DNA of 64,000 bases, taken from positions 223,097-287,096 of the forward strand of contig NZ_NJGU01000009.1 in the NCBI RefSeq assembly GCF_002213415.1. Reading direction: 5' to 3'. This stretch comes from Herbaspirillum robiniae (GTDB lineage: Bacteria > Pseudomonadota > Gammaproteobacteria > Burkholderiales > Burkholderiaceae_D). The notes under the pieces were generated by a model. It was given only the letters and a program-made list of their open reading frames with translations. It made no database searches and was not told the origin of the DNA. This document shows positions 8,871-19,070 of the stretch, piece after piece; within the stretch, counting starts at the first letter, position 1, and each line of letters begins with the position of its first letter. The position numbers and the translations under genes are program-made.

Positions 8871-9791
8871 ATGAGCAATGAACGCATGCTGGAAGGCAAG
8901 GTAGTCGTCGTCACCGGATCGGGCGGCGGCATCGGGCGCGAGATCGCCTTGGCGATGGCGCGCCAGGGCGCGGCGGTGGTCGTCAACGACATCGGCGCCT
9001 CGCTCTCCGGCGAAGGCGGCAGCGCCGGCCCGGCGCAGCAGGTGGCCGACGAGATCCGCGCCCTGGGCGGCAAGGCGGCGCCCAATACCGACAGCGTCTC
9101 GGACGCGGCCGGCGCCGAACGCATCATCGAGACCGCGGTGCAGACCTTCGGCCGCATCGACGCCGTGGTCAACAACGCCGGCATCCTGCGCGACGCCCTG
9201 TTCCACAAGATGAGCGCCGACGAATGGGACGCCGTGCTGAAGGTGCACCTGTACGGCGCCTACAACATGAGCCGCGCCGCCGCGGTGCATTTCCGCGAAC
9301 AGAATTCGGGCGCGCTGGTGCACATGACTTCCACCTCCGGCCTGATCGGCAACCTGGGTCAGGCCAACTACTCGGCCGCCAAGCTGGGCATGACGGCGCT
9401 GTCGAAGTCGATCGCGCTGGACATGCAGAAATTCAACGTGCGCTCCAACTGCATTGCGCCATTCGCCTGGAGCCGCATGATCTCCTCCATCCCGGTGAAG
9501 AACGAGGAGCAGGCCGCGCGCGTGGAAAAGATCAAGCAGATGACGCCCGACAAGATCGCCCCGCTGGCGGTCTACCTCGCCAGCGATGCCGCGGCCGACG
9601 TCAACGCCCAGGTCTTCACGGTGCGTAACAACGAGATCTTCCTGATGAGCCAGCCGCGTCCGCTGCGCTCCATCCACCGCGACCAGGGCTGGACGCCGCA
9701 GACCGTGGCCGAACACGCGATGCCGGCGCTGAAGGCCAGCTTCGTGCCGCTGGACCGCTCGGCCGACGTGTTCCAGTGGGATCCGGTGTAA
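8871..9791 (+). CDS. Short-chain dehydrogenase, 3-hydroxyacyl-CoA dehydrogenase type
   Basis: The 306-residue protein is a classical SDR resembling the dehydrogenase part of peroxisomal multifunctional enzyme 2. Visible features are the NAD(P) loop TGSGGGIG (15-22), VVNNAG (to 104), catalytic Ser154 in MTSTSG and the YSAAK pair Tyr167/Lys171. A C-terminal tail after residue 250 is longer than in minimal SDRs. The expected reaction is oxidation of a (3R)-hydroxyacyl-CoA with NAD+. I chose ATG 8871 (preceded by GGAAGAAGAAAG) rather than a TTG at 8835. It is the first gene of a 13-gene operon, and the next gene is a hydratase-2 type protein; together they resemble a split MFE-2. Confidence 0.85.
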   Translation: MSNERMLEGKVVVVTGSGGGIGREIALAMARQGAAVVVNDIGASLSGEGGSAGPAQQVADEIRALGGKAAPNTDSVSDAAGAERIIETAVQTFGRIDAVVNNAGILRDALFHKMSADEWDAVLKVHLYGAYNMSRAAAVHFREQNSGALVHMTSTSGLIGNLGQANYSAAKLGMTALSKSIALDMQKFNVRSNCIAPFAWSRMISSIPVKNEEQAARVEKIKQMTPDKIAPLAVYLASDAAADVNAQVFTVRNNEIFLMSQPRPLRSIHRDQGWTPQTVAEHAMPALKASFVPLDRSADVFQWDPV

Positions 9792-9804
9792 GCGGAGCGC
9801 ACCC

Positions 9805-10686
9805 ATGGCCATCGATTACCACAAGCTCAAGAACTGGCACTTCCCGCCGCTGCAGCACAGCTACAGCGAGAAGGACAGCATGCTGTACGCGCTGGGCATC
9901 GGCGTGGGCGCCAGCGCCGCCGCGCCCGACGGCGAAGGCGCGCTGCGCTTCGTCTATGAACGGGACCTGCAGGCCATGCCCAGCATGGCGGTGATCCTGT
10001 CCCATCCGGGCTTGTGGATGGGAGCGCCGGAAGCCGGCATCGACCTGCTGAAGGTGGTGCACGGCGAACAGCGCCTGCGCCTGCACCGGCCGTTGCCGGC
10101 GGCCGGCACCGTGACCGGCGTGTCGCGCGTGAAGGCGGTGATCGACAAGGGCCGCGACAAGGGCGCGCTGCTGATCGTGGAGCGCGAACTGCGCGACGCC
10201 GCCGGCGAGCTGCTGGCCACCGTGGAGCAGACCAGCTTCTGTCGCGGCGACGGCGGCTTCACCGAAGCCGGCCAGCCCGGCGACGAGACGCCGCCGGCCA
10301 TGCCCGCGGTGCCGCAGCGCGCGCCCGACCTGGTCTGCGAACTGCCCACGCGCGCCGAAAGCGCGCTGGTGTATCGCCTCTCGGCCGACCGCAACCCGCT
10401 GCACGCCGATCCCGAGACGGCGCGCCGCGCCGGCTTCCCCTCACCCATCCTGCACGGCCTGGCCACCTACGGCGTGGCCTGCCATGCGCTGGTGCGCAGC
10501 TGCTGCGGCTACGACGCCGCCCGCCTGCGCGCGCTCGCCACCCGCTTCTCGGCGCCGGTGTATCCGGGCGAGACCATCAGGACCGAAATCTGGCGCGACG
10601 GAACCCGGCTTCAGTTCCAGGCGCGCGCAGTCGAACGCAACCAGGTCGTGCTGTCCAACGGCACGGCGGAAATATCGCCGGCATGA
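9805..10686 (+). CDS. MaoC-type double hot-dog enoyl-CoA hydratase 2
   Basis: A 293-residue protein with two hot-dog repeats. The C-terminal one carries the hydratase-2 motif YRLSADRNPLHADP followed by FPSPILHGLA; Asp195 and His200 form the catalytic dyad with the usual five-residue spacing. Such enzymes hydrate trans-2-enoyl-CoA to (3R)-hydroxyacyl-CoA. It lies 13 bp after the SDR with a GGAG site, so the pair could perform hydration and oxidation of the same intermediate. Branched or dicarboxylic substrates such as mesaconyl- or itaconyl-CoA are handled by related proteins, so the true substrate cannot be read from sequence. Confidence 0.85.
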   Translation: MAIDYHKLKNWHFPPLQHSYSEKDSMLYALGIGVGASAAAPDGEGALRFVYERDLQAMPSMAVILSHPGLWMGAPEAGIDLLKVVHGEQRLRLHRPLPAAGTVTGVSRVKAVIDKGRDKGALLIVERELRDAAGELLATVEQTSFCRGDGGFTEAGQPGDETPPAMPAVPQRAPDLVCELPTRAESALVYRLSADRNPLHADPETARRAGFPSPILHGLATYGVACHALVRSCCGYDAARLRALATRFSAPVYPGETIRTEIWRDGTRLQFQARAVERNQVVLSNGTAEISPA

Positions 10687-10718
10687 GCCGCACATCGAAC
10701 GCCAACACGGAGAACACC

Positions 10719-11498
10719 ATGAACAGCAAGACCGCCGACATCAGATCCGACATCGCCTTCAGCACCCCCGACCGCATCGTGGTGCGCGGCAAGAGCCTGC
10801 CCGACGAGATCCTGGGCAAGATGAACCTGGGCGACTTCGCCTACCTGCAACTGACCGGCAAGACCGCCACGCCGCAGCAATCGCACATGTTCAACGCGGT
10901 GCTGATCACGCTGGTCGAGCACGGCATCACCCCCAGCGCCATCGCCGCGCGCATGACCTACGCCGGCGCGCCGGAGTCGTTGCAGGCGGCGGTGGCCGCC
11001 GGCCTGTGCGGCCTGGGCACGGTGTTCGTCGGCACCACCGAGGGTGCGGCCAAGATGTTGTACGAAGCCTTCGAGGGCGCGGGTGAAAACCCTGACCTGC
11101 AGGCGCTGGCGGTGAAGACCGTGGCCGCCTTCCGCGAGCGCAAGCAGATCATCCCCGGCCTGGGCCATCCGGTGCACAAGCCGATCGACCCGCGCACCCC
11201 GCGCCTGTTTGCCATCGCCGAGGAAAACGGCATGGCCGGCAAGCACGTGCAGCTGATCCAGCTGATCCAGAAGGAAGCCGAGCGGGCCTCCGGCAAGGTG
11301 CTGCCGATCAACGCCACCGGCGCGCTGGGGGCGATCTGCTGCGAGTTCGGTTTCCCCTGGAAGATCGTGCGCGGCTTCGGCGTGATGGCGCGCGCCATCG
11401 GCCTGGTCGGCCATATCCTGGAGGAGTCGGAGTCGCCCATCGCCCACAAGCTGTGGCACGAGATCGAAGACCGCGCCAGCGCCCACCTGCGCGGCTGA
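10719..11498 (+). CDS. Citrate synthase-like protein, citryl-CoA lyase type
   Basis: The 259-residue protein is much shorter than citrate synthase (about 430) but has its core. GLGHPVHKPIDPRTPRL (148-164) matches the catalytic-His/DPR motif, and RAIGLVGHILEE (225-236) the CoA-side helix. By eye the first catalytic His (LHGGA) and the PNVD aspartate of true synthases are not conserved (VGTTEGAA and PINATG instead), which favours a lyase or other aldol-type C-C bond enzyme over citrate synthesis. I chose ATG 10719 with a GGAGA site rather than ATG 10683 inside the previous gene's end. Location between hydratases suggests cleavage of a citryl- or citramalyl-CoA-like hydroxyacyl-CoA into acetyl-CoA and an oxo acid. 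This role is inferred. Confidence 0.75.
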   Translation: MNSKTADIRSDIAFSTPDRIVVRGKSLPDEILGKMNLGDFAYLQLTGKTATPQQSHMFNAVLITLVEHGITPSAIAARMTYAGAPESLQAAVAAGLCGLGTVFVGTTEGAAKMLYEAFEGAGENPDLQALAVKTVAAFRERKQIIPGLGHPVHKPIDPRTPRLFAIAEENGMAGKHVQLIQLIQKEAERASGKVLPINATGALGAICCEFGFPWKIVRGFGVMARAIGLVGHILEESESPIAHKLWHEIEDRASAHLRG

Positions 11499-11512
11499 GG
11501 GACTGACCCGCA

Positions 11513-12313
11513 ATGAACGAGACCATCCAGCCCCCGGTGTTGTGCGAGTTCGCCGGCGGCGTCGCCACCGTCACGCTGAACCGGCCGGACCGGCTCAACA
11601 GCTTCAACGACGCCATGCACGACGCCATCGCGGCCTTCCTTGACCGCATCGAGCATGACCCGGCGCTGCGCGTGCTGGTGTTTACCGGCGCCGGCCGCGC
11701 CTTCTGCGCCGGCCAGGACCAGGGCGACCGTCAGCCGCTGCCCGAGGGCCAGAAGCGCGACATGGGCGCGGCGCTGGAGCGTTACTACAAGCCGCTGGTG
11801 CTGCGCCTGCGGGCCTTGCCAGCGCCGGTGGTGTGCGCCATGAACGGCCTGGCCGTGGGCGTGGGCGCGACGCTGGTGCTGGCCTGCGACATCGTGATCG
11901 CCAGGGAGTCGGCCTACTTCGTGCAGGGCTTCACCAAACTCGGGCTGATGCCCGACGGCGGCGCCTCGCAGTTCCTGCCGCAGCGCATCGGCACGGCGCG
12001 CGCGCTGGCGCTGTGCATGCTCAACGACAAGCTGCCGGCGCGGCAGGCCGCCGACTGGGGCCTGATCTGGCGCTGCGTGCCGGATGACGAGTTCGAGGCC
12101 GCCAGCAGCGCGCTGGTCGCGCAACTGGCAGGCTCGGCCACGCGCGCGCTGGCGATGACCAAGCAGGCCATCTACGCCGCGGCCGGCAACACCCTGGGCC
12201 AGCAGCTGGACCTGGAGACGGCCTCGCAACGCGCGCTGGGCTACACCGACGATTACCAGGAAGGCGCCGCCGCCTTCCGCGAGAAACGCAGCGCCGATTT
12301 CAAGGGACGCTGA
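11513..12313 (+). CDS. Enoyl-CoA hydratase/isomerase family protein (PaaG-like)
   Basis: A 266-residue crotonase-fold protein. It has LNRPDRLNSFN, the oxyanion segment AGRAFCAGQDQGD and LGLMPDGGASQFLPQRIG. The two glutamates of true hydratases are absent by alignment (Thr in VGVGATLVLACD, Phe in QGFTKLG), while the Asp in MPDGG is kept, as in PaaG-type isomerases that act on ring 1,2-epoxyphenylacetyl-CoA or shift double bonds. It may therefore isomerise rather than hydrate. It follows the lyase gene by 14 bp in the same operon. The exact substrate is unknown. Confidence 0.78.
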   Translation: MNETIQPPVLCEFAGGVATVTLNRPDRLNSFNDAMHDAIAAFLDRIEHDPALRVLVFTGAGRAFCAGQDQGDRQPLPEGQKRDMGAALERYYKPLVLRLRALPAPVVCAMNGLAVGVGATLVLACDIVIARESAYFVQGFTKLGLMPDGGASQFLPQRIGTARALALCMLNDKLPARQAADWGLIWRCVPDDEFEAASSALVAQLAGSATRALAMTKQAIYAAAGNTLGQQLDLETASQRALGYTDDYQEGAAAFREKRSADFKGR

Positions 12314-12417
12314 AGCAAGGGAAGCAAGCAAAGCAGGAAGGGATCGCCGGCCCATGCCGGCCATGAAGAAAAAATGGCCGCCGCCGCAACGGTGGCCGAC
12401 CACAAAAGGAGATGATC

Positions 12418-13557
12418 ATGATCAAGTTGAGCAAGGCTTTGAAGCTGGGCAGGATGGGCATAGTGGCCTGCGCCCTGGCCGCGTCGGGCGTGGCCTATGC
12501 GGCCGACGTCACCATCGGCGCGCTGTTCCCGATGAGCGGACCGAACGCCTCCTACGGCGACATCTTCGGCTCCGGCGCCAACCTGGCGGCCGAACACATC
12601 AACGCCGACAACCTGCTGGGCGGCAAGCTCTCGATCCAGTACGAAGACAGCCAGGCCCTGCCGCAGGCCGGCGTGATCGGCATGAACAAGCTGGTCAACG
12701 TGCAGAAGGTGCCGTATGTGCTGTCGGCCTTCACCGGCGTGTCCAAGGCGATCTCCACCATCGCCACCCGCACCAAGACGGTGGCGGTCAACGGCGGCGG
12801 CGTCGGTCCCGACCTGGCGGAGCTGGGCCAGTATTTCTGGAACATCATCCCGCTGGCCAACTATGAAGTGCGCGCCATCATTCCCTACCTGGTCAACGAG
12901 CGCAAGATGAAGAACTTCGTGCTGGTCTACGTCGACGATCCGCTCGGCCAGGCCATCAAGAAGGAACTCGAAGGCGCCCTGCCGCCGGCCGGCGGCAAGC
13001 TGGTCGAAGCCTTGTCGGTGCCGGCCACGGCCCAGCAGTTCGGCGGCATCGCCGCGCGCGTGCGCGCGGCCAACCCGGACGTGATCTACGTCGCCTCCTA
13101 CGGCTCGCAGCAGTCGCAGATCGTCAAGCAGTTCCGCGACAACGGCATCAAGCAGCCCTTCGCCAGCTACACCGCGTTCTCGATTCCCGAGATCAACGCC
13201 CAGCCTGAAGCGGCCGGCTCGATGTACACCTCGCAGAACATCGACTGGAACTCGCAAGATGCGGTGACCAAGCGCTTCGTCGACGACTACAAGAAGAAGT
13301 ACAACAAGATGCCCACCGCCTACATCGCCAACTACTACAACGCGGTGCGCATGTTCGGCCTGCTGGCGCAGCAGCTGATCAAGAAGGGCCAGCCTGTCAC
13401 CGGCGAGAACCTGCTGAAGCAGCGCGTGGAAACCAAGACCTTCGACCTGGTCGGCGGCAAGGTGACCTTCGCCGAAAACGGCACCGTGACCATGCCGATG
13501 CAGATCAACGAGATCGACGGCAAGGGCGGCAAGGTGCTCAGCACCTCGGCCAAGTAA
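12418..13557 (+). CDS. Branched-chain-type ABC transporter substrate-binding protein
   Basis: A 379-residue periplasmic binding protein of the HAAT/LivK family. The signal peptide ends at VAYA-AD (about residue 27), followed by TIGALFPMSGPNASYG, the typical type I fold start, and later YVDDPLGQAIKKELEGAL. HAAT binding proteins bind amino acids, but in catabolic operons they also bind aromatic acids, dicarboxylates or amides. The start at 12418 is preferred over ATG 12412 because AAAAGGAG lies six bases upstream. The operon context implies that it captures the carboxylic acid that the neighbouring CoA ligase activates. Confidence 0.88.
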   Translation: MIKLSKALKLGRMGIVACALAASGVAYAADVTIGALFPMSGPNASYGDIFGSGANLAAEHINADNLLGGKLSIQYEDSQALPQAGVIGMNKLVNVQKVPYVLSAFTGVSKAISTIATRTKTVAVNGGGVGPDLAELGQYFWNIIPLANYEVRAIIPYLVNERKMKNFVLVYVDDPLGQAIKKELEGALPPAGGKLVEALSVPATAQQFGGIAARVRAANPDVIYVASYGSQQSQIVKQFRDNGIKQPFASYTAFSIPEINAQPEAAGSMYTSQNIDWNSQDAVTKRFVDDYKKKYNKMPTAYIANYYNAVRMFGLLAQQLIKKGQPVTGENLLKQRVETKTFDLVGGKVTFAENGTVTMPMQINEIDGKGGKVLSTSAK

Positions 13558-13577
13558 GAAAATCTGATTGGAACCGT

Positions 13578-13599
13578 CGCCGGCAGCGCCCGGCCGGCG
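13578..13599 (+). promoter_or_regulatory. Hairpin downstream of binding-protein gene
   Basis: A 7-bp perfect stem, CGCCGGC and GCCGGCG around an 8-nt loop, sits 20 nt after the binding-protein stop. There is no T tract, so it is more likely an mRNA 3'-end stabiliser or partial terminator that raises binding protein over permease than a full stop. Confidence 0.35.
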
Positions 13600-13621
13600 G
13601 CGCCAGGCAAGGACAGACACC

Positions 13622-14494
13622 ATGTTGCTGCTACAGCTACTGATCAACGGAGTGCAGGTGGGCGCGCTGTATGCGCTGATCGCGGTCGGCTTTTCGCTGA
13701 TCTTCGGTTCCACCCGCATCTTCCACTTCGCGCACGGCTCGGCCTTCACCATCGCCGCCTACGTGTTCTACGACCTGCTGGCCATCGCCCAGCTGCACTG
13801 GAGCATCTCGGTGCTGGGCGCGACGGCGGCGGCGGTGCTGTTCGGCCTGGCGCTGAACCGCTTCGTCTACATCCCCATCCAGAAGCACGAGGGCTCCTTC
13901 TTCACCGTCTTCGTGGCCTCTTTCGGCGTGGGCATCGTGGTGCAGAACCTGTGCGGCATGCTGTTCGGCCGCAGCTTCGTGGCGGTCAACACGCCGCTCT
14001 CGCGCAGCATCGAGCTCATGCCCGGCCTGTATGTCTCGCCGCTGGCGGGCATCGCCATCGTCATCGCGGTGCTGTTCTTCTTCGCGCTGCAGATGTTCCT
14101 GATGCGCACCCACACCGGCATGGCCATGCGCGCCCTGTCCGAAAACCCCGAGCTGGTGCGCGCCTACGGCCTGTCGCCGCGCCGCCTGTCGATGACGGTG
14201 TTCGCGCTGGGCTCCTTCCTGGTGGTGCCGGCGGCGCTGCTGTCGGCCGCCGGCTCCGGCCTGAACCCGGCCATCGGCCATCATGTGATGCTGATCAGCC
14301 TGGCCGCCACCATTGTGGGCGGCGTCGGCAGCCTGCGCGGCGCGGCCTGTGCCGGCCTGCTGCTGGGCCTGGCCGAGAACCTGGCGCTGGCCTATTTCGA
14401 GCCGCAATGGAGCGAAGCGATCACCTTCATCGTGCTGTTCCTGTTCATCCTGTTCCGCCCGTCCGGCTTCTTCGGCCGCGCGGTCGCCCACTGA
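13622..14494 (+). CDS. ABC transporter permease, LivH type
   Basis: A 290-residue, highly hydrophobic inner-membrane permease with about eight helices. The start LLLQLLINGVQVGALYALIA and later GFSLIFGSTRIFHFAHG are diagnostic for LivH. ATG 13622 is chosen because the 18 upstream residues in the same frame are rich in Pro and Arg and do not look like the family. It pairs with the next gene to form the membrane channel of the HAAT importer. A conserved cytoplasmic loop near MRALSENPELVRAYGLS contacts the ATPases. Confidence 0.9.
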   Translation: MLLLQLLINGVQVGALYALIAVGFSLIFGSTRIFHFAHGSAFTIAAYVFYDLLAIAQLHWSISVLGATAAAVLFGLALNRFVYIPIQKHEGSFFTVFVASFGVGIVVQNLCGMLFGRSFVAVNTPLSRSIELMPGLYVSPLAGIAIVIAVLFFFALQMFLMRTHTGMAMRALSENPELVRAYGLSPRRLSMTVFALGSFLVVPAALLSAAGSGLNPAIGHHVMLISLAATIVGGVGSLRGAACAGLLLGLAENLALAYFEPQWSEAITFIVLFLFILFRPSGFFGRAVAH

Positions 14495-14507
14495 GGGTTG
14501 CCCGACC

Positions 14508-15400
14508 ATGCTCGCCTATCTACTCAACCTCGCCACGCTGATGTGCATCAACGCCGTGCTGGCGATCACGCTGAACTTCATCATGGGCTATGCCGGGATC
14601 TTCTCGATCGCGCATGCCATCTTCTTCGGCGTCGGCGCCTACAGCGCCGCCTGGTTCGCCATGCATGCCAGCGCCAACATCTTCCTGGTGATCCCGGTGG
14701 CGATGGTGGTGGCCGGTGCGCTGTCGCTGGTGCTGGCGCTGCCGGCGCTGCGCGTGCGCGGCGAATACTTCGTGGCAGCCTCGCTGGGCCTGCAGGTGCT
14801 GGGCGTGACGGTGTTTTCCGAATGGAAGTCGGTCACCGGCGGCCTGGGCGGCATGATCGGCATCCCGCCGGCCGACCTGTTCGGCTACACGGTGGCCGAC
14901 CCGGTGCAGTTCCTGCTGCTGGCGCTGTGCTGCCTGATCCCGGTGCTGCTGCTGACCAGCGTGCTGCTGCGCTCGTCCTTCGGCCGCAACCTCAAGGCCA
15001 TCCGCGACAGCGAGACGGCGGCCTACGCCTTCGGCAAGAACGTGGCGCTGATCAAGACCATGTCGGTGGTGATCTCGGCCATGCTGGCGGCGGTGGCCGG
15101 CGCGCTGTACGCCTTCTACATGGGCTTCATCAACGTCGAAAGCTTCATGCTCGACACCTCGGTTCTGCTGATGGCCATGGTCATCATCGGCGGCACCGGC
15201 ACACTGCTCGGCCCCATCGTCGGCACCGTGCTGCTGATGCTGCTGCCGGGCGTGTTCAGCTACATGAGCTTCCTGCCGCAGACCGAGATCGGCTCGATCC
15301 AGCAGATCGCCTACGGGCTGGCGATGGTGCTGCTGATGATCTTCCGTCCGGGCGGCATCGTCGGCTCCGGCAAACCCCGCGCCGCCAAGGAGAAAGCCGC

Positions 15401-15404
<4 letters not shown>
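14508..15404 (+). CDS. ABC transporter permease, LivM type
   Basis: A 298-residue membrane permease with the LivM hallmarks TLNFIMGYAGIFSIAHAIFF and AIRDSETAAYAFGKNV. It starts at ATG 14508, 14 nt after the LivH stop; the long in-frame extension upstream lies inside livH and is not coding. Its stop overlaps the next start (ATGA), so translation is coupled. With the LivH-type subunit it forms the heterodimeric membrane part of the importer. Confidence 0.9.
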
Positions 15405-16200
<796 letters not shown>

Positions 16201-16204
<4 letters not shown>

Positions 16205-16938
16205 CAGCCCAACCCAACCACGAACCCCAGCCGCTGGTGCTGGAAACGCGCGGCCTGGTGGTCGGCTACGGCGGCCGGCCGGTGCTGCGCGACTTCGACT
16301 TCAAGCTGCGCCCGGCCGAGGTGCTGTGCCTGATCGGCCACAACGGCGCCGGCAAGTCGACGCTGCTGAAGACGCTGTTCGGCCTGGTGCAGCGCCAGGA
16401 CGGCCAGATCATGCTGGACGGCCGCGCGCTGGAGACGGTCGAACCGCGCCGCCTGACCGCCGCCGGCGTCTCGCTGGTGCCGGAGGGGCGCGGCATCTTT
16501 CCCGGCCTGACCGTGGCCGAGACCATGAAGATGGGCCTGTGGTCGGCCGGCGTGCCCGCCGCCGAGCGCGCCGACCGGCTGGATTGGGTGATGTCGGTGC
16601 TGCCGGCGCTCAAGCAGTTCTACGAGCGCCGCGCCGGCAACCTCTCCGGCGGCCAGCAGCAGATGGTGTCGATCGGCCGCGCGCTGCTGTCGCGCCCGCG
16701 CTGCCTGCTGATGGACGAGCCCTCGATCGGACTCGCGCCGAAACTGTTCCAGGATTTGCTGCAGCCGATCCGCCAGTTGCAGAAGGACACGGGCATGGCC
16801 ATCCTGCTGGTGGAACAGAACGTGAAGGAAGCCCTGAAGATCTCGGACCGCGTGGTGGTGATGAAGTCCGGCGCCATCATCCGCGAGGCCCTGCCCGAGG
16901 AATTGAACGACAACGCCAAACTGATGGAGCTGTACTGA
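16201..16938 (+). CDS. ABC transporter ATPase, LivF type
   Basis: A 245-residue ATPase with Walker A GHNGAGKSTLLK, signature LSGGQQQMVSIGRAL and Walker B CLLMDEPSIGLAP, the last being typical of LivF. The segment VPEGRGIFPGLTVAETMKMG is also family-specific. The start overlaps the livG stop by 4 bp. It completes the five-part importer inside the catabolic operon. Confidence 0.92.
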
Positions 16939-16939
16939 T

Positions 16940-18562
16940 ATGCCAGCCACTGCCAATACCGAACTTCTCCAGACCATGCCGGCGCTGCTGGCGCGCAACG
17001 TCGCCGAGCGCGGCGACGCCGTCGCCTTCATCGACGGCGAGCGCGAGATCAGCTATCGCGAATTCGAACGCATGGCCACCCGCACCGCCGCCTGGCTGCA
17101 CAAGGAAGGCGTGCGTCCCGGCGACCGCGTGGCGGTCTGGCTGGTCAACCGCATGGAATGGCTGGCGATGTACTTCGGCCTGGCCAAGCTGGGCGCGGCC
17201 ATGATGACGGTCAACACGCGCTACCGCTCGCACGAGCTGGCCTACATCCTGGAGCGTTCGGAAGCCTCGATGCTGGTGCTGCAGCTGAACTTCCGCAAGA
17301 TCGACTTCCCCGCCGTGCTGCGCGACGTGCCGGCCGAGGCCGCGCGCGCGCTGAAGAAGGTGGTGGTGGTCGACGCCGCCGGCGCGGCCATGCCGCCGGA
17401 GGTGCTGGGCAAGCCGACCGTGGCTTTCGACCTGGCCGGGCTGCCGGATGCGGCGGTGGAGGACGTCTCGGCGCCCGAGGCCCACAGCATCCTCTTCACG
17501 ACCTCCGGCACCACCTCCGGTCCCAAGCTGGTGCTGCACCCGCAACGCACCGTCACTACCCACAGCCAGCGCGTGGCGCCGGCCTACGGCTTTACAGAAG
17601 AAGGCACGCGCCTGCTGGCGGCGCTGCCGTTCGCCGGCGTGTTCGGCTTCAACGCGGCGATGGCGGCGTTTGCGGTGGGCAAGCCCATCGTGGTGATGGA
17701 CACCTTCGACGGCCCCGGCGCGGCGCAGCTGATCAACAAGCATCGCGTCACGCACGTGTTCGGCAGTGACGAGATGTTTCGCCGCATCATCGAGAACGGC
17801 CGCGGCGACCTGCCCTTCCCGAGCGCGCGCGTGTTCGGTTTTGCCTGCTTCCATCCCGGCATCGTCGAGTACACGCAGGCGGCCTGGGCGCGTGGCATTC
17901 CGATGATCGGCCTGTATGGTTCATCGGAGGTGCAGGCGCTGTTCTCGCTGCAACAACGCGCGCTGCCGCTGGAAGAACGCATCAAGGGCGGCGGCATGCC
18001 GGCCAGCCACGGCATCGGCGCCGAGGTGCGCATCCGCGACGTCGACAGCGGCGAGCTGGTGAGCGTGGGCCAGAGCGGCGCGGTGGAAATCCGCGCCGAC
18101 ACCAATTTCATCGGCTACCTGAACAACCCCGAGGCGACCGCCCGCGCGATCGATGCCGAGGGCTTCTTCCGCACCGGCGACGTCGGCTACCTGCGCGAGG
18201 ACGGCAGCTTCGTCTACGTCACGCGCCAGGGCGACGCCATGCGCCTGGGCGGCTACCTGGTCAGCCCGGTGGAGATCGAGGACGTGATCAAGACCGTGCC
18301 TGGCGTGGCCGACGTGCAGGTGGTGTCGGTCGACATCGCCAACCAGGCGCGGCCGGTGGCCTTCGTCATCGCTGAAGCGGGCAGCCGGCCGGCCGAACAG
18401 GACATGGTGCGCGCCGCCTCGGCCGCGCTGGCCGCGTTCAAGGTGCCGGCGCATATCTGGCTGGTGGAGGAGTTCCCGACCACCCAGAGTTCCAACGGCA
18501 CCAAGATCCAGCGCGTGAAGCTGCGCGACATGGCGCTGCAACGCCTGGCGCAGGCGGCATGA
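16940..18562 (+). CDS. AMP-dependent acyl-CoA synthetase/ligase
   Basis: A 540-residue member of the ANL superfamily. The ATP-binding P-loop LFTTSGTTSGPKLV, the aromatic/acid-site segment IGLYGSSEVQALF, the hinge GFFRTGDVGYLREDG and the C-terminal lid with NGTKIQRVKLR are visible. These enzymes form acyl-AMP and then acyl-CoA. It begins 2 nt after livF. Adjacent to an importer, it is the likely entry step: activation of the imported acid. Sequence alone does not tell fatty, aromatic or branched acid. The closest look is to medium-chain/cyclohexanecarboxylate-type ligases, which I state with low certainty. Confidence 0.85.
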   Translation: MPATANTELLQTMPALLARNVAERGDAVAFIDGEREISYREFERMATRTAAWLHKEGVRPGDRVAVWLVNRMEWLAMYFGLAKLGAAMMTVNTRYRSHELAYILERSEASMLVLQLNFRKIDFPAVLRDVPAEAARALKKVVVVDAAGAAMPPEVLGKPTVAFDLAGLPDAAVEDVSAPEAHSILFTTSGTTSGPKLVLHPQRTVTTHSQRVAPAYGFTEEGTRLLAALPFAGVFGFNAAMAAFAVGKPIVVMDTFDGPGAAQLINKHRVTHVFGSDEMFRRIIENGRGDLPFPSARVFGFACFHPGIVEYTQAAWARGIPMIGLYGSSEVQALFSLQQRALPLEERIKGGGMPASHGIGAEVRIRDVDSGELVSVGQSGAVEIRADTNFIGYLNNPEATARAIDAEGFFRTGDVGYLREDGSFVYVTRQGDAMRLGGYLVSPVEIEDVIKTVPGVADVQVVSVDIANQARPVAFVIAEAGSRPAEQDMVRAASAALAAFKVPAHIWLVEEFPTTQSSNGTKIQRVKLRDMALQRLAQAA

Positions 18563-18578
18563 CTTTTTGGAGCGAAGA

Positions 18579-19070
18579 ATGAGTTCGTACTACCTGGAAG
18601 ACTTCAAGCCCGGCCAGCTGTTCACCAGCAGCGGGCGCACCATCACCGAGGCCGATCTGACGATGTTCTCGATGATCTCCGGCGACTGGAACCCGATCCA
18701 CGCCGACGCCGAGTTCGCGCGCGGCACCCGCTACGGCCAGCGCCTGGTGCACGGCACGCTGGGCATCGCGATCTGCACCGGCATGCTGCACCAGATCGGC
18801 ATCTTCGAGAAATCGGTGATCGCCATGCTGGGCCTGCGCGAATGGAATTTCAAGAAACCCATCCTGGTCGGCGACACCGTGCACCTGCAGCTGGAGATCC
18901 TCTCGGTCGAGCCCGGCAAGAGCGGCCGCAGCGGCAAGCTGGGGCGACGCTTCCGCCTGTTCAACCAGCACGGGGAAGTCACCCAGGAAGGCGACAGCGA
19001 CGTGCTGGTGCTGACGCACGAAGGCGCGCGCCAGCAGGAGGCCGAACAGGCAAAGGGCGGCGCCGCATGA
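18579..19070 (+). CDS. MaoC-like single hot-dog dehydratase
   Basis: A 163-residue one-domain hot-dog protein. The motif MISGDWNPIHADAEFA holds Asp36 and His41, the hydratase-2 dyad, and the downstream RLVHGTLGIAICTGM is the conserved CoA-site helix. Single-domain members act as dimers of (R)-specific enoyl-CoA hydratases or as mesaconyl/itaconyl-type hydratases. ATG 18579 is chosen with GGAGCGAAGA just before it; a TTG at 18567 is possible but weak. It is the second MaoC protein of the operon, so two different hydration steps, or hydration of two chain forms, are implied. Confidence 0.83.
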   Translation: MSSYYLEDFKPGQLFTSSGRTITEADLTMFSMISGDWNPIHADAEFARGTRYGQRLVHGTLGIAICTGMLHQIGIFEKSVIAMLGLREWNFKKPILVGDTVHLQLEILSVEPGKSGRSGKLGRRFRLFNQHGEVTQEGDSDVLVLTHEGARQQEAEQAKGGAA